Assembly (NCBI GenBank): GCA_022824265.1
Contig: JAJEAG010000023.1
Location: 1-35,293, forward strand
From: Candidatus Poribacteria bacterium
Lineage (GTDB): Bacteria; Poribacteria; WGA-4E; WGA-3G
DNA length: 35,293 bases
Direction of reading: 5' to 3'
Below, one piece after another: positions 8,693 to 19,521 of this stretch. Each line of letters opens with the position of its first letter. Within the stretch, counting starts at the first letter, position 1. Made by a program: the position numbers and the translations under genes. A model generated the notes under the pieces. That model was given only the letters and a program-made list of their open reading frames with translations. It searched no databases and was not told the origin of the DNA.

Positions 8693-10924
8693 TTGGACTC
8701 TTCTTTATCATCTTTCCCTAAGTTAAAAAGAATCACATATCACCTATTTTCACTTTCAATATTACTCTTAAGCATATTCTCTGTTTGTGCCGATACCACA
8801 ACCTACCAGATAACTGCATTCCGTACTTATGAGAGTATTGAGATTGATGGAGAACTCAGTGAAGCGGATTGGCAAAAAGCAGAGACTATAAACCAGTTCG
8901 TGCAAATTGAACCGTATGAAGGGCAAAAGAGCACCGAACCGATGGAAGTGCGCATCCTCTACGATGATGACAATATCTATCTCGGTTTTAAATGCTATGA
9001 CAAAGAAATCTCACGACTGATTGCCAATGAAATGCGTAGAGACGCACGTGACATACATGAAAACGATAATGTATTCGTGCTGTTAGATACATACAACGAC
9101 AAACGGAGTGGCTTCTTTTTTCGCGCAAACGCCTTAGGTGCAATCCAAGATAGAGTAATTACAAATAACGGAGACACACTCAACGATGACTGGGATGCAG
9201 TTGTAGCATGTCAGTCAAAAATACACGACAATTGCTGGACAACAGAAATTAGCATACCATTTAGCCAACTCCGTTTCAAAAAAAGCGACCCAATGCATTG
9301 GGGATTAAACGTTGGTCGTGAGTTAATGCGAAATCAAGAAGAATCTATATGGGCACCAGTGCCTTCTTCTTTTGGCGGATTAGCAAAATATAGAACAACG
9401 AATCTCGGTTCACTTGTCGGTATAAAAGGTATTTCACCTTCACGAAACATAGAATTACTGCCTTATGTGTTGCCAGGAATTTCACATAACAACGATGATG
9501 ATACAGGACAAGAAACTACTCGGCAATTCAAACTCGGTTTTGATGCAAAATACGGCATCACATCTAATTTGATTACTGATATTACCTATAATACAGACTT
9601 TGCGCAGGTTGAAGCAGATGAAGAGCAAGTCAACCTTACGCGATTCAGTCTTTTTTTCCCTGAAAAACGTCCCTTCTTTTTAGAGGGGGCAGGTTTGTTC
9701 GATTTTGGTATCCCAAGGCAGAGTTTTCGTAGACCTCCTCCGATGTTGTTATTCTATAGTCGACGCATCGGATTGGCTGAGGGAAATGCGATACCCATTA
9801 TATTTGGTGGCAAAGCAAGTGGAAAGATAGGTTCTTATGGCGTAGGATTCCTCAATGTTCTGACTGATAAATTCTATGACGAAAACGGTGATGATGAACC
9901 GATTGACATACAACGTAACAATTTCTCTGTCATACGAATTACTAAAGACAGTGTTGCAGGTACTCGATTCGGTATGATTGCTGTCAACAAAGATGAGGTG
10001 GGTAACTACAACCGCGCAGGTGGATTCGACTTTGAATTCCGTCCAAACGACAATCTTGATGTACGAGGGATGTGGGCGAGAACTTTCTTCCCAGGTATGT
10101 CCGGAAAGAATAATGCATTTTATTTCGGAACAAGATTGCGAAAGGATACTTTGCGTTTCAGTGCTTCCTATACAGATATAGATGAAGATTTTGATCCTGC
10201 TGTTGGATTCGTCCGTCAAGCAGGAACTCGTCATGCCCGAACTGATTTCCGTTGGGCACCAAGACCACAAAAATACGGTATTCGTGAAATGTGGTCAGGT
10301 CCAGAAGCAAACTACGTACTCAATCAAGATAATGAATTAGAACGCTGGAATCTATCCTATACACATTGGACATCATTTACTACTGACGACTCTATTATGG
10401 TTTTTGTGAGACGAGAATATGAACGACTTGATGAAGATTTTGAAATTCGGGAGGATATCTTTATTCCAATCGGTCAATACGAATTTAATAAATTCGGTGG
10501 ACGATTCTCAACCAGTGATATTCGCATCATAAATGCTACCACAGGTTTCGAGTTAGGAAATTTCTATAACGGTAATATTCGGAAATATTATGTTGATTTG
10601 GGAATGAAACCGAATGGAAGGATCAGTATACACGCAAACTACCAATTTAATCGTGTAAATTTACCTGAGGATAGTTTTGAGGCAAACCTTTTTTCAGGAA
10701 GACTCAACTATTCGTTCTCTACAACGCTATTTGCTAAACTCTATGCACAATGGAATACGGAAACAAACCTTGTGTCAACCAATTTCCTGATAAACTACAT
10801 TTATCGTCCGGGAAGTGATTTCTATTTTGTGTTCAATCAAACCTACGATACAGATAAGACAACTCAGACTATACTGCAAAGTTCAACGGTAGTCGCAAAA
10901 ATGACGTTCTGGTGGAATCCGTAA
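8693..10924 (+). CDS. CBM9-like plus DUF5916 outer-membrane protein
   Basis: The 743-residue protein starts at TTG. The signal peptide covers roughly 1-33, with hydrophobic LSILLLSIFSVCA. A carbohydrate-binding-family-9-like domain follows at about 45-225 (IEIDGELSEADW, VRILYDDDNIYLGFKCYD, WTTEISIPFSQLRF). The remainder matches what I know as DUF5916, including VEADEEQVNLTRFSLFFPEKRPFFLEGAGLFDF, split here as a recognisable block near 295-335. That domain is predicted to be a barrel. Proteins of this design often accompany TonB receptors in glycan- or peptide-using bacteria, but no enzymatic activity is established. It follows receptor 3 by 92 bp. Its stop codon abuts the stop of the opposing selenoprotein gene with no spacer. 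Confidence 0.85.
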   Translation: MDSSLSSFPKLKRITYHLFSLSILLLSIFSVCADTTTYQITAFRTYESIEIDGELSEADWQKAETINQFVQIEPYEGQKSTEPMEVRILYDDDNIYLGFKCYDKEISRLIANEMRRDARDIHENDNVFVLLDTYNDKRSGFFFRANALGAIQDRVITNNGDTLNDDWDAVVACQSKIHDNCWTTEISIPFSQLRFKKSDPMHWGLNVGRELMRNQEESIWAPVPSSFGGLAKYRTTNLGSLVGIKGISPSRNIELLPYVLPGISHNNDDDTGQETTRQFKLGFDAKYGITSNLITDITYNTDFAQVEADEEQVNLTRFSLFFPEKRPFFLEGAGLFDFGIPRQSFRRPPPMLLFYSRRIGLAEGNAIPIIFGGKASGKIGSYGVGFLNVLTDKFYDENGDDEPIDIQRNNFSVIRITKDSVAGTRFGMIAVNKDEVGNYNRAGGFDFEFRPNDNLDVRGMWARTFFPGMSGKNNAFYFGTRLRKDTLRFSASYTDIDEDFDPAVGFVRQAGTRHARTDFRWAPRPQKYGIREMWSGPEANYVLNQDNELERWNLSYTHWTSFTTDDSIMVFVRREYERLDEDFEIREDIFIPIGQYEFNKFGGRFSTSDIRIINATTGFELGNFYNGNIRKYYVDLGMKPNGRISIHANYQFNRVNLPEDSFEANLFSGRLNYSFSTTLFAKLYAQWNTETNLVSTNFLINYIYRPGSDFYFVFNQTYDTDKTTQTILQSSTVVAKMTFWWNP

Positions 10925-12484
10925 TTAGTGTTCTTCAATTGATATATTCGCATGAAATGCGTTGATATTGCCTTTACCACTGAACCAAGTGCCAGTAGCA
11001 CCTAATTTAAAGACCATACCTTTGTCAAATTGGTATTGTATTGTTCCGCTTTGTCCTGAGGGAATATCCCAGACAGATGCAACTGCACCAGTTGGAATAC
11101 CTTCTGTTGGTAATTCTGTATCGCTATCAAATAGATCAAACGATCCACCAGAAATTGCACTACCCATCCGTATATCAATATTTAGTGTGCCACCATTTTT
11201 ATAAGTTGTGGCATCTATTGTAATGACATTGTAATCTTGTTCTCCGTGTCTTGGCGCGCGAAGAATATGTAGAACCTCTGCCTCATGATGTTCCCTATCA
11301 AGGACAATATTTGCACCTGTCAACATAGGATCCGATGTGTTCTCACCAAAACCGGGGAATTTGGCATCTAATGAGTCGTTTAGAAAGGTAAGATATCCTT
11401 CCTCATCTGAAATTCCACTTCTATAACAGTCATCAAAGAAATCATTCAACTGGAGTTTTCCCATCACATCAAATTCTGGAGAAATAACCAAGCAATCCAC
11501 TGGCGAATGCTCTGTCCAACCCTCCATGATGGGTTTGGCAAATGGATGCGATCTATCAAACGCATTTGGTAAATCCTTTCGCCTTACTGCCATGTATGCT
11601 TTCTTTCTGGGTGTGCGTTCTAATTCAACATTGGAAACCCATACATTGATGAATTTATCATTCAAGAATTCAATAACTCCGTCATCAGAGAGGACACCTG
11701 CCCTCAAACCTTTTCCGCTTCCTCAGCAGGACTCATCACGCAACGGACCGTCTATTGAAATAACATGGATTAATTTACCTTGGTCTTCTGCCAGTTTTGA
11801 TGCTTCAAAAGGAGATATCCAGTTAATTTGCTCTGATTTGTAGAAACATAACGCCAGTTTGCATTCTGCTTCTTCATGTGTAATGTATTCTGGGTATTCT
11901 GTGCTATTCACAACATCTTGTGTTTCCACTGTTAATTCCATTTTGGAGCAAAAACCTGCGTCAGTACTACTGTCCCAATTGATGTCAACGTTCACTGTGC
12001 CATCAGGAACGGACATCTTGAAGAAAACAACTTTCTCTTCAATTTGGTCAATTATGAGATTTCCAGAAAACTGTGAGGGTGTGAACCAACCACCATCTAA
12101 CTTGAATTCAGCGTGTATGCGAAACTGTATGTCTGCGAATCTATCGTTATATGCACGTAGGCATGCCCACAATCTGCTGGAGTCCCCAGAGTCAATATGC
12201 ATATCCAAATTTGGATTAGGATTAAGTTGACGGAGTAATTCCAAAACACCTGTTTCTTCTACCTGCCAACAATCACCTACTGAAACAGATTCTGAGGGCA
12301 AAAAGCTTTGAAAAACCGAAGTCGGATATCTCTTCTCTGGTTCAGTCACCTGTAGATTTACCAATTCATCCCACTCTATATGAAAGTGGGACAATGTATG
12401 CTCCATCGGTACAATGAACCCTTTGACAGATACTACTCTATCTCTATTGAGATTTAGGTTGATTTTGTTTTGTAAGATACTCAA
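10925..12484 (-). CDS. selN: Selenoprotein N homologue 1 (UGA-encoded Sec254)
   Basis: I read one 519-residue protein through UGA 11723-11725; conventional reading gives halves 11723-12484 and 10925-11707. The frame across the UGA is D-E-S-C-U-G-S-G-K-G-L-R. The first half carries SELENON-family blocks such as FRIHAEF, FTPSQFSGNLIID and NWDSSTDAGFCSKMEL. The thioredoxin-like core runs from INWISPFEASKLA through the SCUG site to FINVWVSNVEL and SPVDCLVISPEF, where the Pro fits the thioredoxin cis-Pro. A C-terminal beta domain lies at about 390-519 and includes GSFDLFDSDTELP. The start is TTG 12484, preceded at 5 nt by AAGGAAGG and touching the stop of copy 2. This is the last gene of the array. 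No signal peptide is visible, so it should be cytosolic. The redox role is inferred from the animal family. Confidence 0.88.
11690..11705 (-). promoter_or_regulatory. bSECIS-like hairpin of copy 1
   Basis: On the coding strand it reads GAGGGC-AGGT-GTCCTC: six pairs including one G-U wobble. It starts 17 nt after UGA 11723-11725. Confidence 0.75.
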
Positions 12485-14095
12485 TTAACCTTCCTTTACA
12501 GTTATTGTTGCGTGAAATGCGTTGACACTTCCTTTTTCACTGAACCAGTTGCCGGTAGCACCTAACTTAAAACGTTTGCCTTCCTCAAAACGATACTGGA
12601 TTTTACCCGTTTTACCTTTTGGAATATCCCATGCAGAGGCAAGTGCTTCAGTAGGAACACCTTCGATAGGTATATCGCTATCACCACCAAACAGATCAAA
12701 CGAACCTGCAGGTTCAGCATTCCCGACCTGAATATCAATGGTAAGCATACCACCATCTTTTATCTTTGTTGTATCAATTTCAATGATAGTGTAGTCTTGA
12801 TAACCGTATTCAGGTGTTTGAAATATGTTCAAAACGTGCTGACTTAAATGTTTGGGATTGAGTTCAACATTTAATCCGTTAACCTTACTCACTTGAACCT
12901 TTTTCGCTATGTTGAAAAAAGCGTTCCAATCAATAGTATGCGATGCATAACCGTTATTATCCAAGCCAGGATTTTGACCTGATAGTGCAGCCTGAATAAA
13001 CTTTCGATACGACCTACCACTACCTTTAAATTCGTTGATTGGTAAGCTTCCCAACACCTCAAAGTCAGCAGAAATAACCATACAATCTACAGGTGAATGT
13101 TGATGCCATCCCTTCATAATTGCTTTGGTAAATGGAAGTGTTGTGTCATAACCTACTGAATCATCTGGGTAACGCTTTGGAAAGTATTCTTTATTGACAT
13201 CAGTTCGTTTTAGTTCTACATTGGAAACCCAGGTGCTAATAAGATTTTCATTTAGGAATTCGATGGTCTTATCATCAGAGAGAGCAACTGCTCTCAAACT
13301 TTTGCCAGTCCCTCAGCAGGACTCATCTTTGAGAGGACCATCAATTGAAATAACATGAATAGGTTTTTGTTGTGTTGCTGCTAATTCTATTGCTTCTTCA
13401 AACGACACCCAATTTATTTCTTCAAACTTGTAGAAACAACGCATTAGCTTCTTATTTATTTCATCTTGAGAGATAGATTCTGTAAATTCTATGTCTTTAA
13501 GTATATTTAGATTGTCAGAATGAAGTTCCATTTGTGAACAGAAACCGGAATCAATAATGCTATATGGTTTATCAGGATATTTTCTCCACGCAACATCAAA
13601 GTTCACTGTGTCCTCTGGAACATACATCTTGAAATAAGCAACTTTTCGTTGAATTCGGTCTATAATCAGGTATCCAGTAAACAGCGATGGAGTAAACCTT
13701 CCGTCATCAAACATAAACTCTGCATGTAGACGAAATTGGATGTCAGCGAACTTGTCGTTATATGCACGCAGACATGCCCACAATCCACTTGAATCCCCTG
13801 CGTCAATTGACATTTTCAGGTTAGGGTTAGGGTGTATCTGTTGAAGCAACTCCATTACACCCGCTTCATCAATCTGCCAAACATCACCAACTGAAATTGA
13901 TTCATTTGGGAGAAAAGATTGGAAAATTGAAGCCGTGTATTCCTTTTCAGGTTCCGCAATTCGTAAATTTGCCAATATCTCCCATTCCACATGAAAGTCG
14001 TTTTGTGTAAGTGTAATTGGTGCGATATTGCCCTTGACAGTAATAGTGTGTTTAGGGTTAAGGTTGAGTATGATATTGCCTGATTGTGTATTCAT
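12485..14095 (-). CDS. selN: Selenoprotein N homologue 2 (UGA-encoded Sec261)
   Basis: This 536-residue protein reads through UGA 13313-13315; the conventional halves are 13313-14095 and 12485-13297. The site is E-S-C-U-G-T-G-K-S-L-R, with Thr where most copies have Ser. After the UGA it reads LRAVALSDD, the only copy with Ala at that Val position. This substitution belongs to the compensatory change in its hairpin. The core ends at FEVLGSLPINEF, and an insert (YASHTIDWNAFFNIAKKVQV) precedes the C-terminal beta domain with GSFDLFGGDSDIP and LGATGNWFS. ATG 14095 directly follows the TAA of copy 3, and GAGGAAA overlapping that gene's end serves as ribosome binding site. Its TAA is directly followed by the TTG of copy 1, so the genes are probably translationally coupled. 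Confidence 0.88.
13280..13295 (-). promoter_or_regulatory. bSECIS-like hairpin of copy 2 (covarying)
   Basis: Coding strand GAGAGC-AGTT-GCTCTC: six Watson-Crick pairs, 17 nt after UGA 13313-13315. Relative to GAGGAC/GTCCTC in other copies, stem pair 4 changed from G-C to A-U and pair 5 from A-U to G-C. Both sides changed together. Confidence 0.8.
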
Positions 14096-16126
14096 TTATT
14101 TTTCCTCAACAGATATATTAAGTTGAAATGCGTTTATATTGCCTTTATCACTAAACCAATCCCCTGTAGCACCGAGTTTAAACACTTTTCCCTTCTCAAA
14201 TTCATGTGTGATTCTATCTGTCTCACAGGGCAAGACTCCCCAAGCAGAAACGAGGGCATCTGGTATACCTTCAGTTGGGAGTTCATCGTCCTCATCATAG
14301 AGATCAAACGACCCAGCGGGTTCAGCACCACCAACTTCAATATCAATGATTAACACCCCTCCACCGTCAAACGCAGTTGTGTCTATATTGATAACGTTGT
14401 AATCCTGATAACCACCTCCAGGTGAACGAAAAATATCTAATACTTGCTGTGTTTGATTTTCTTTGTTAAGAACAATGTTCAACTCCGTTGGAGTATCTTT
14501 GCTTATTTCAGTCTCATTCGTCTCTATGGATTTCATTTTACCCTCCACTGCAGTGATTTTTGCGACAAAAGCGTTTATACCACCTACTCCACCCCATTGA
14601 TCTCCAGTAGCGCACAATTTAAAACGTTGTCCTTTTTCAAAATCGTATGTTATTTGATGAGTATTGCCGGGGAAAAGACCCCAATAGAATTTCAATGGAT
14701 CAAGAACCTTTAAATATTCATCACTCTGCTGACTGTGCCAAACATCAGGATCAATACCATCGGGAACATTTTCGTTAGGTATTTTCTTATTTTCATCCAG
14801 AAGAAAAAATAATCCGACTGCACTATCACGACCAGCTTGGATTTCAATATTAAGTGTGCCACCATCTCTAAACGCTTTGGTATCTATAACAACAACGGTA
14901 TAATCCTCATGTGCCTTTTTTGGCGTGCGAAATGTGTCTAACACCTCTTGTGATGGTTGATCTGGGGTAAGGATAATGTCATTCAGTCCGGGTCGTTTAT
15001 CTTCCAATGAATCCTTGAGAAACTGCATGTATGCAATAGGTTCATCTTCAGGTCTTTTCATTTTGTCGAGGAATTCATTGTAGTCAACACTTCCCATCAA
15101 TTCAAAATCAGGTGAGATAACGAAACAGTCTACCGGTGAACCTTTTACCCATCCTTTCTTAATAGTGTTAGCTAAAGCGTGCGTTGAATTGAATGTCGTC
15201 CCTTCACGTTTACGTCTTTTTGCAATTGGGTCTTGTAAGCTGCCTGTTCGTCCCAATTCTGCATTTTCCACCCATGTATTGATAAAATTGTCGTTCAAAT
15301 AATCAATTATGTTGTCTTTAGAGAGGACACCTGTCCTCAAGCATCTGCCGGTCCCTCAGCAAGACTCGTCAAAAAGTGGTCCATCTAATGAAACAACATG
15401 TATCGGTTTTTGCTGAATCTGTGCTTGTTTAAACGCTTCCTCCAGTGTAACCCAGTTAATCTGGTGAAACCTGTAGTAGTGCGAAATTAGTTTACTTTCT
15501 GCTTCTTCTTGGGTTATTGATATAGCGAATTCAACATCAGTAGGGTATGTACCAGTAGATAGTTCAAGTCGTGGACAATAACCTATCTCCGCATAGTAGT
15601 TCCCATTCTTTTGCTTCCAACCGGCATCAAAATTAAGAGTAGTTTGCGGGACAAACAACTTGAAGGACACCATACTCTCTTGAATTCGGTCTATTACTAA
15701 ATGTCCAGTAAATTGTGAAAGTGTCAATTTACCGTTTTTCATGATAAATTCTGCATGAATACGGAACACGATTTCAGCAAGTTCGTCATTGTAAGCACGT
15801 AGGCATGCCAATATTCCACGATAGTGACCTTCATCACTATTCAGTCTAAGTTTCGGATTAGGATAAAGTTGTCTTAGTAATGTTAGTGCACTTTCCTCTC
15901 CAATCTGCCAACAATCACCTACAGAAACTGGATCGGTTGGGAGAAAGGATTGAAAAACGGATGTAGGATACTGTTTCTCAGGTTCAGCAACGCGCAGATT
16001 TGCCAATTCATCCCATTCAACGTGAAAGTTGTATTGTGTGTATTCAATCGGTTCAATGAATCCATTGACTAATATACTATCATTTTCATTGAGGTGGAGT
16101 GTTATTTTGTCTTGTAACGATTTCAT
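14096..16126 (-). CDS. selN: Selenoprotein N homologue 3 with two C-terminal domains (UGA-encoded Sec257)
   Basis: This is the largest member at 676 residues, reading through UGA 15356-15358 (halves 15356-16126 and 14096-15340). The active site is E-S-C-U-G-T-G-R-C-L-R, with Arg in place of Lys and an additional Cys five residues after U. Arg also occurs here in human SELENON as I recall it. After the core it carries two beta domains in tandem. The first (about 405-530) has VGLFFLLDENKKIP and resembles that of copy 6. The second (about 550-676) has GSFDLYDEDDELP and LGATGDWFSDKG, resembling copies 1 and 2. A short hydrophilic linker (MKSIETNETEISKDTPTE) joins them. ATG 16126 touches the UGA stop of copy 4. 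Confidence 0.88.
15323..15338 (-). promoter_or_regulatory. bSECIS-like hairpin of copy 3
   Basis: Coding strand GAGGAC-AGGT-GTCCTC: six Watson-Crick pairs, 17 nt after UGA 15356-15358. The loop AGGU is the same tetranucleotide I recall in the apical loop of the E. coli fdhF SECIS. Confidence 0.78.
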
Positions 16127-17707
16127 TCATTTTCCTCTATAGAAAATAGAAAATTTCGTGTAAAAAGCGTTAGTATACGGTTCATCATCATCCCAATAAC
16201 GCGTAACAACTAACTTAAAAAGTTGTCCATGATTGAAACTATACTCAATTTGTCGTTTGTCACCGGGTTCTCCCCATGTCCACGCAAGGCTACCTTCTTC
16301 CGATACTTCCTCTTCTGCGGGTAGTTCGAAATCCTTATCAAACAGATAGAATGCACCTTCCCCATCTTCTCTACCAACGACAATATCAACTGTTAATGTT
16401 CCACCGTTTTCAAAAGACGTTGCATCAATGATTATAATTGTTAAGTTTTCATTGTCAACTGTTGGAGTGCGGATTAAGTCTGAGACCTCTTCTATAGGAT
16501 TCTCTTTTGTGAGAACAAGATTACCTAAACCTGGATGTTTTCCTTTCAAGGCTTCCTTGTAGAATGTTAGGTAATACTCAGCACGTCGGTGTCTACTGTA
16601 CTTAATATCTTCGCTGAGTTCATTAGCGGGTTGCCTACCCATTAGCTCAAACGTTGGCGATATAACCAAGCAATCCACCGGTGATCCTTTTTTGGATCCG
16701 GTTTTCCACCCCTTGATAATCGTTTGTGCTAAGGGGTGCGTTGTGTCAATTGTCTTATCCTCGCGTTCGCGTCTTTTAGCAATCGGTTTCCGCAAACTAT
16801 GGATACGTCCTAATTCACAATTGGGTACCCATGTGTTAATAAAATTGTCATTCAAAAATTCGATGATTTGATCATTAGAGAGGACACCTGTCCTCAAGTA
16901 TTTCCCGCTCCCTCAGCAGGATTCGTCCAAGAGCGGACCGTCTATTGAGATAGCATGGATCGGTTTCTGTTGTGCCGGTGCCATCTCCAACGCTTCTTCC
17001 AGCGATACCCAATTAATTTGCTGCGATTTGTAGAAGCAGAGACTCAATTTGTGCTCCACTTCTTCTTGTGTAATAGATTCAATGAATTCAGTGTATTGCC
17101 CAACGTTTTTTATGCCAGCACGGAGTTCCATTTGCGGGCAGAAGCCGCTATCCGTAATATGACCCTCCTCGTCTGGATCAATCTTCCATTTAGCACCAAA
17201 GTTTATGGTGCCCTCAGGGACGTACATCTGAAAGAAGACAACTGACCTTTTAACTCTATCAATAACAAGATGCCCCGTAAATTGGGAAGGCGTGAACCAA
17301 CCATCCTTTAGGTCAAATTGCGCATGGATGCGGAACACAATGTAAGCGAATTCAGTGTCGTAGGCGCGGAGGCATGCCCACAAGCCTTGAGATTCGGTTT
17401 TGTGGGGCGGCAGCTCCGCACGCATACCCAGAGATGGATTGGGATGGAGTTGTCTCAGCAACTCCATAGCACCGGTGTGCTCAATCTCCCAAGGCGTACC
17501 GACAGTGACGGTTCCTTTCGGAAGAAAGTCGCAGAAAATTGAGGCAGGATACTGTTTTTCTGGTTCAGCAACGCGCAGATTTGCCAGTTCATTCCATTCA
17601 ACGTGAAAGTTGTATTGAGTATATTCAATCGGAGCGATAAATCCTTTGACAGACACTTCTGCATCACCGTCAAGATTAAGAGTAATTTTATTTTTTAACG
17701 TTTTCAT
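16127..17707 (-). CDS. selN: Selenoprotein N homologue 4 (UGA-encoded Sec265)
   Basis: The 526-residue protein reads through UGA 16913-16915 (halves 16913-17707 and 16127-16897). The site is E-S-C-U-G-S-G-K-Y-L-R. It has a charged insertion (KTGSKKG) before SPVDCLVISPTFELMG that is shared with copy 7. The C-terminal domain is a divergent type with GAFYLFDKDFELP and LAWTWGEPG, again closest to the first domain of copy 7. The gene ends at UGA 16127-16129 right before the ATG of copy 3. No comparable hairpin follows that UGA, so the same codon acts as stop and as Sec within one gene. ATG 17707 follows a 126-bp spacer, the only sizeable gap in the array, which contains a promoter candidate. Confidence 0.88.
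16880..16895 (-). promoter_or_regulatory. bSECIS-like hairpin of copy 4
   Basis: Coding strand GAGGAC-AGGT-GTCCTC: six Watson-Crick pairs, starting 17 nt after UGA 16913-16915. Confidence 0.78.
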
Positions 17708-17802
17708 TCTTCGTTATGAATTTCCTTTTCGGTATAGGATACCATTCCCATCAGAAGGTGGCAATGAGTTGCTTATACACGTTTTTGGATGCACTTATAC
17801 CA

Positions 17803-17831
17803 ATTATGTCGTCTCAATGAAGCCTTGTAAA
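17803..17831 (-). promoter_or_regulatory. Sigma70-like promoter inside the selN array
   Basis: On the minus strand TTTACA (17826-17831) and CATAAT (17803-17808) are separated by exactly 17 nt. It lies in the only long gap of the array and would drive copies 4 to 1 with a leader of about 90 nt. A weak hairpin, CATTcCCATC-agaa-GGTGGcAATG at 17743-17766, lies in that leader. Confidence 0.45.
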
Positions 17832-17833
17832 TG

Positions 17834-19519
17834 TTACATTGATTCGGGCTTTTCTGCTAGTTCCACAGAAATTCTTGCTTGAAAGGCGTTAACATATTCT
17901 TCTTTATCTGACAGTTCGGCAGGGGCGATAGCGAGTCTAAAAACTCGACCTCGGTAGAAAGGATAAGTAATTTGCCGCATTCCCCCAGGCGGAACATCCG
18001 TAGCATTGGCAATAGACTTGTCGTAACGTTGTCCACGTTCTGCGGGGAATTCGATATCGCCATCATACAAATAGAACGAACCTGCAAGTTTGGTACTTCC
18101 GAGGCGTATATCAACTGTGAGTATTCCACCCTTTTCAAAGGGAGTAGCATCAATTGTTACCATAGTGGATTGCTGATAACGAACCTCCAGAGTTCGGATT
18201 ACATCTAATACTTCCAACATAGGCTGCATAGGGTTGATCACAACATCCAAATCTGTTAAGAAGGGTTCAAAAGGACTCTCTTGATCGGGGGTATCTTCTT
18301 CCTCACCTAATAGATAAGCGAAAGAATTATCAGCACTAAACCCGGGATATTTCCCTTCTAAGGCTTCAATGAGAAAGAGGCGGTAATTTTCTGCCCTTGT
18401 CCTTCCGCCATCCCAGTCATGTCCTCCGTAAAGGAATTTATTCAAAGCGAGTTTACCCCTCAATTCAAACTCAGGTGATATAACAAAACAGTCCACAGGT
18501 GAGCGTTCGTGCCATCCACTCTTGATTGCTTGTGCTAACGGATGGGTAGTGTCAAACGCTTTAGATTCGCGGGTGTATCTTTTGGCAAGGTATTCTCGCA
18601 CACTCGGCTTCCTACCTAATTCAAAATTAGACACCCATGTGTTGATAAAATTGTCGTTCAAGAATTTGATGACGCGTTCATTGCCGAGGACAACTGCCCT
18701 CAAATCTTTACCGCTTCCTCAGCATGCCTCATCGGTGAGAGGACCATCCAGAGAAATGACATGAACAGGTTTCTGTTGTGCCGGTGCCATTTCCAATGCT
18801 TCCTCTAACGATACCCAGTTAATTCGTTGTGATTCGTAGAATCTCAGTATTAGGGAACGCTCTGCTTCTTCTTGTGTGATTGCTTCTGTGAATTCGGTGT
18901 TTTGTAGAACATCTTGTGTTCCAGCACGGAGTTCCATTTGCGAGCAATAGCCGCAATCTGTAATCCATCGGGGAGCGTCCCAACCTTCTAATGTCGTTTC
19001 CCAATGAACGTCAAAGTTAAGTGTGTCTGCGGGGAGGTACATCTGAAAGAAAACAATAGTCTCTTGTGCCCGATCAATAATGAGATGTCCAGCAAACTGT
19101 GAGGGTGTAAACCAACCGTCGGTTAAGGCAAATTCCGCGTGAATGCGAAACACGATGTGAACGAATTGATTGTTGTAAGCACGCAGACATGCCCAAAGAC
19201 CTTTAGCTTCTTCTATGCCATACATCTCCACACGCATTTCCAAAGAAGGATTGGGATGAAGTTGTTTCAGTAGTTTCTGGACACTGTCTTGTTGAATCTG
19301 CCAGCAATCACCTACTGAAACTGCCTCGGTTGGAAGAAAATCTCGAAACACAGACGTAGAATACTGCTTTTCTGGTTCTGCAGCGCGTAGATTCGCCAAC
19401 GCATCCCATTCCCTATGAAAGTTGCCTGCGGTATGCTCAATCGGTGCGATGAAGGCTTTGACCGATACATCTGCATCCCCAGCAAGATTAATTGTGATTT
19501 CGTTTGGTAACGTCTTCAT
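17834..19519 (-). CDS. selN: Selenoprotein N homologue 5 (UGA-encoded Sec267)
   Basis: This 561-residue protein reads through UGA 18719-18721 (halves 18719-19519 and 17834-18703). The site is E-A-C-U-G-S-G-K-D-L-R; Ala replaces the Ser before Cys, as in copy 6. The family blocks are intact: GLWACLRAYNNQ, FRIHAEFAL, FTPSQFAGHLIID, CGYCSQMEL, INWVSLEEALEMAPAQ and SPVDCFVISPEFELRG. An extra acidic stretch (LLGEEEDTPDQESPFEP) separates the core from the C-terminal domain. That domain is the most divergent of the array (GSFYLYDGDIEFP, NATDVPPGG). It ends with a short unique tail (AEKPESM). GAGGAAGA 6 nt before ATG 19519 supports the start. Only 2 nt separate it from the stop of copy 6. Confidence 0.88.
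18686..18701 (-). promoter_or_regulatory. bSECIS-like hairpin of copy 5
   Basis: Coding strand GAGGGC-AGTT-GTCCTC: six pairs with one G-U, starting 17 nt after UGA 18719-18721. Confidence 0.75.
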
Positions 19520-19521
19520 TA

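Noticed and set aside
9749-10270. 173-codon open frame on the minus strand
   Set aside because: It lies entirely inside the well-supported DUF5916 gene on the other strand and has a serine/threonine/cysteine-rich shadow composition.
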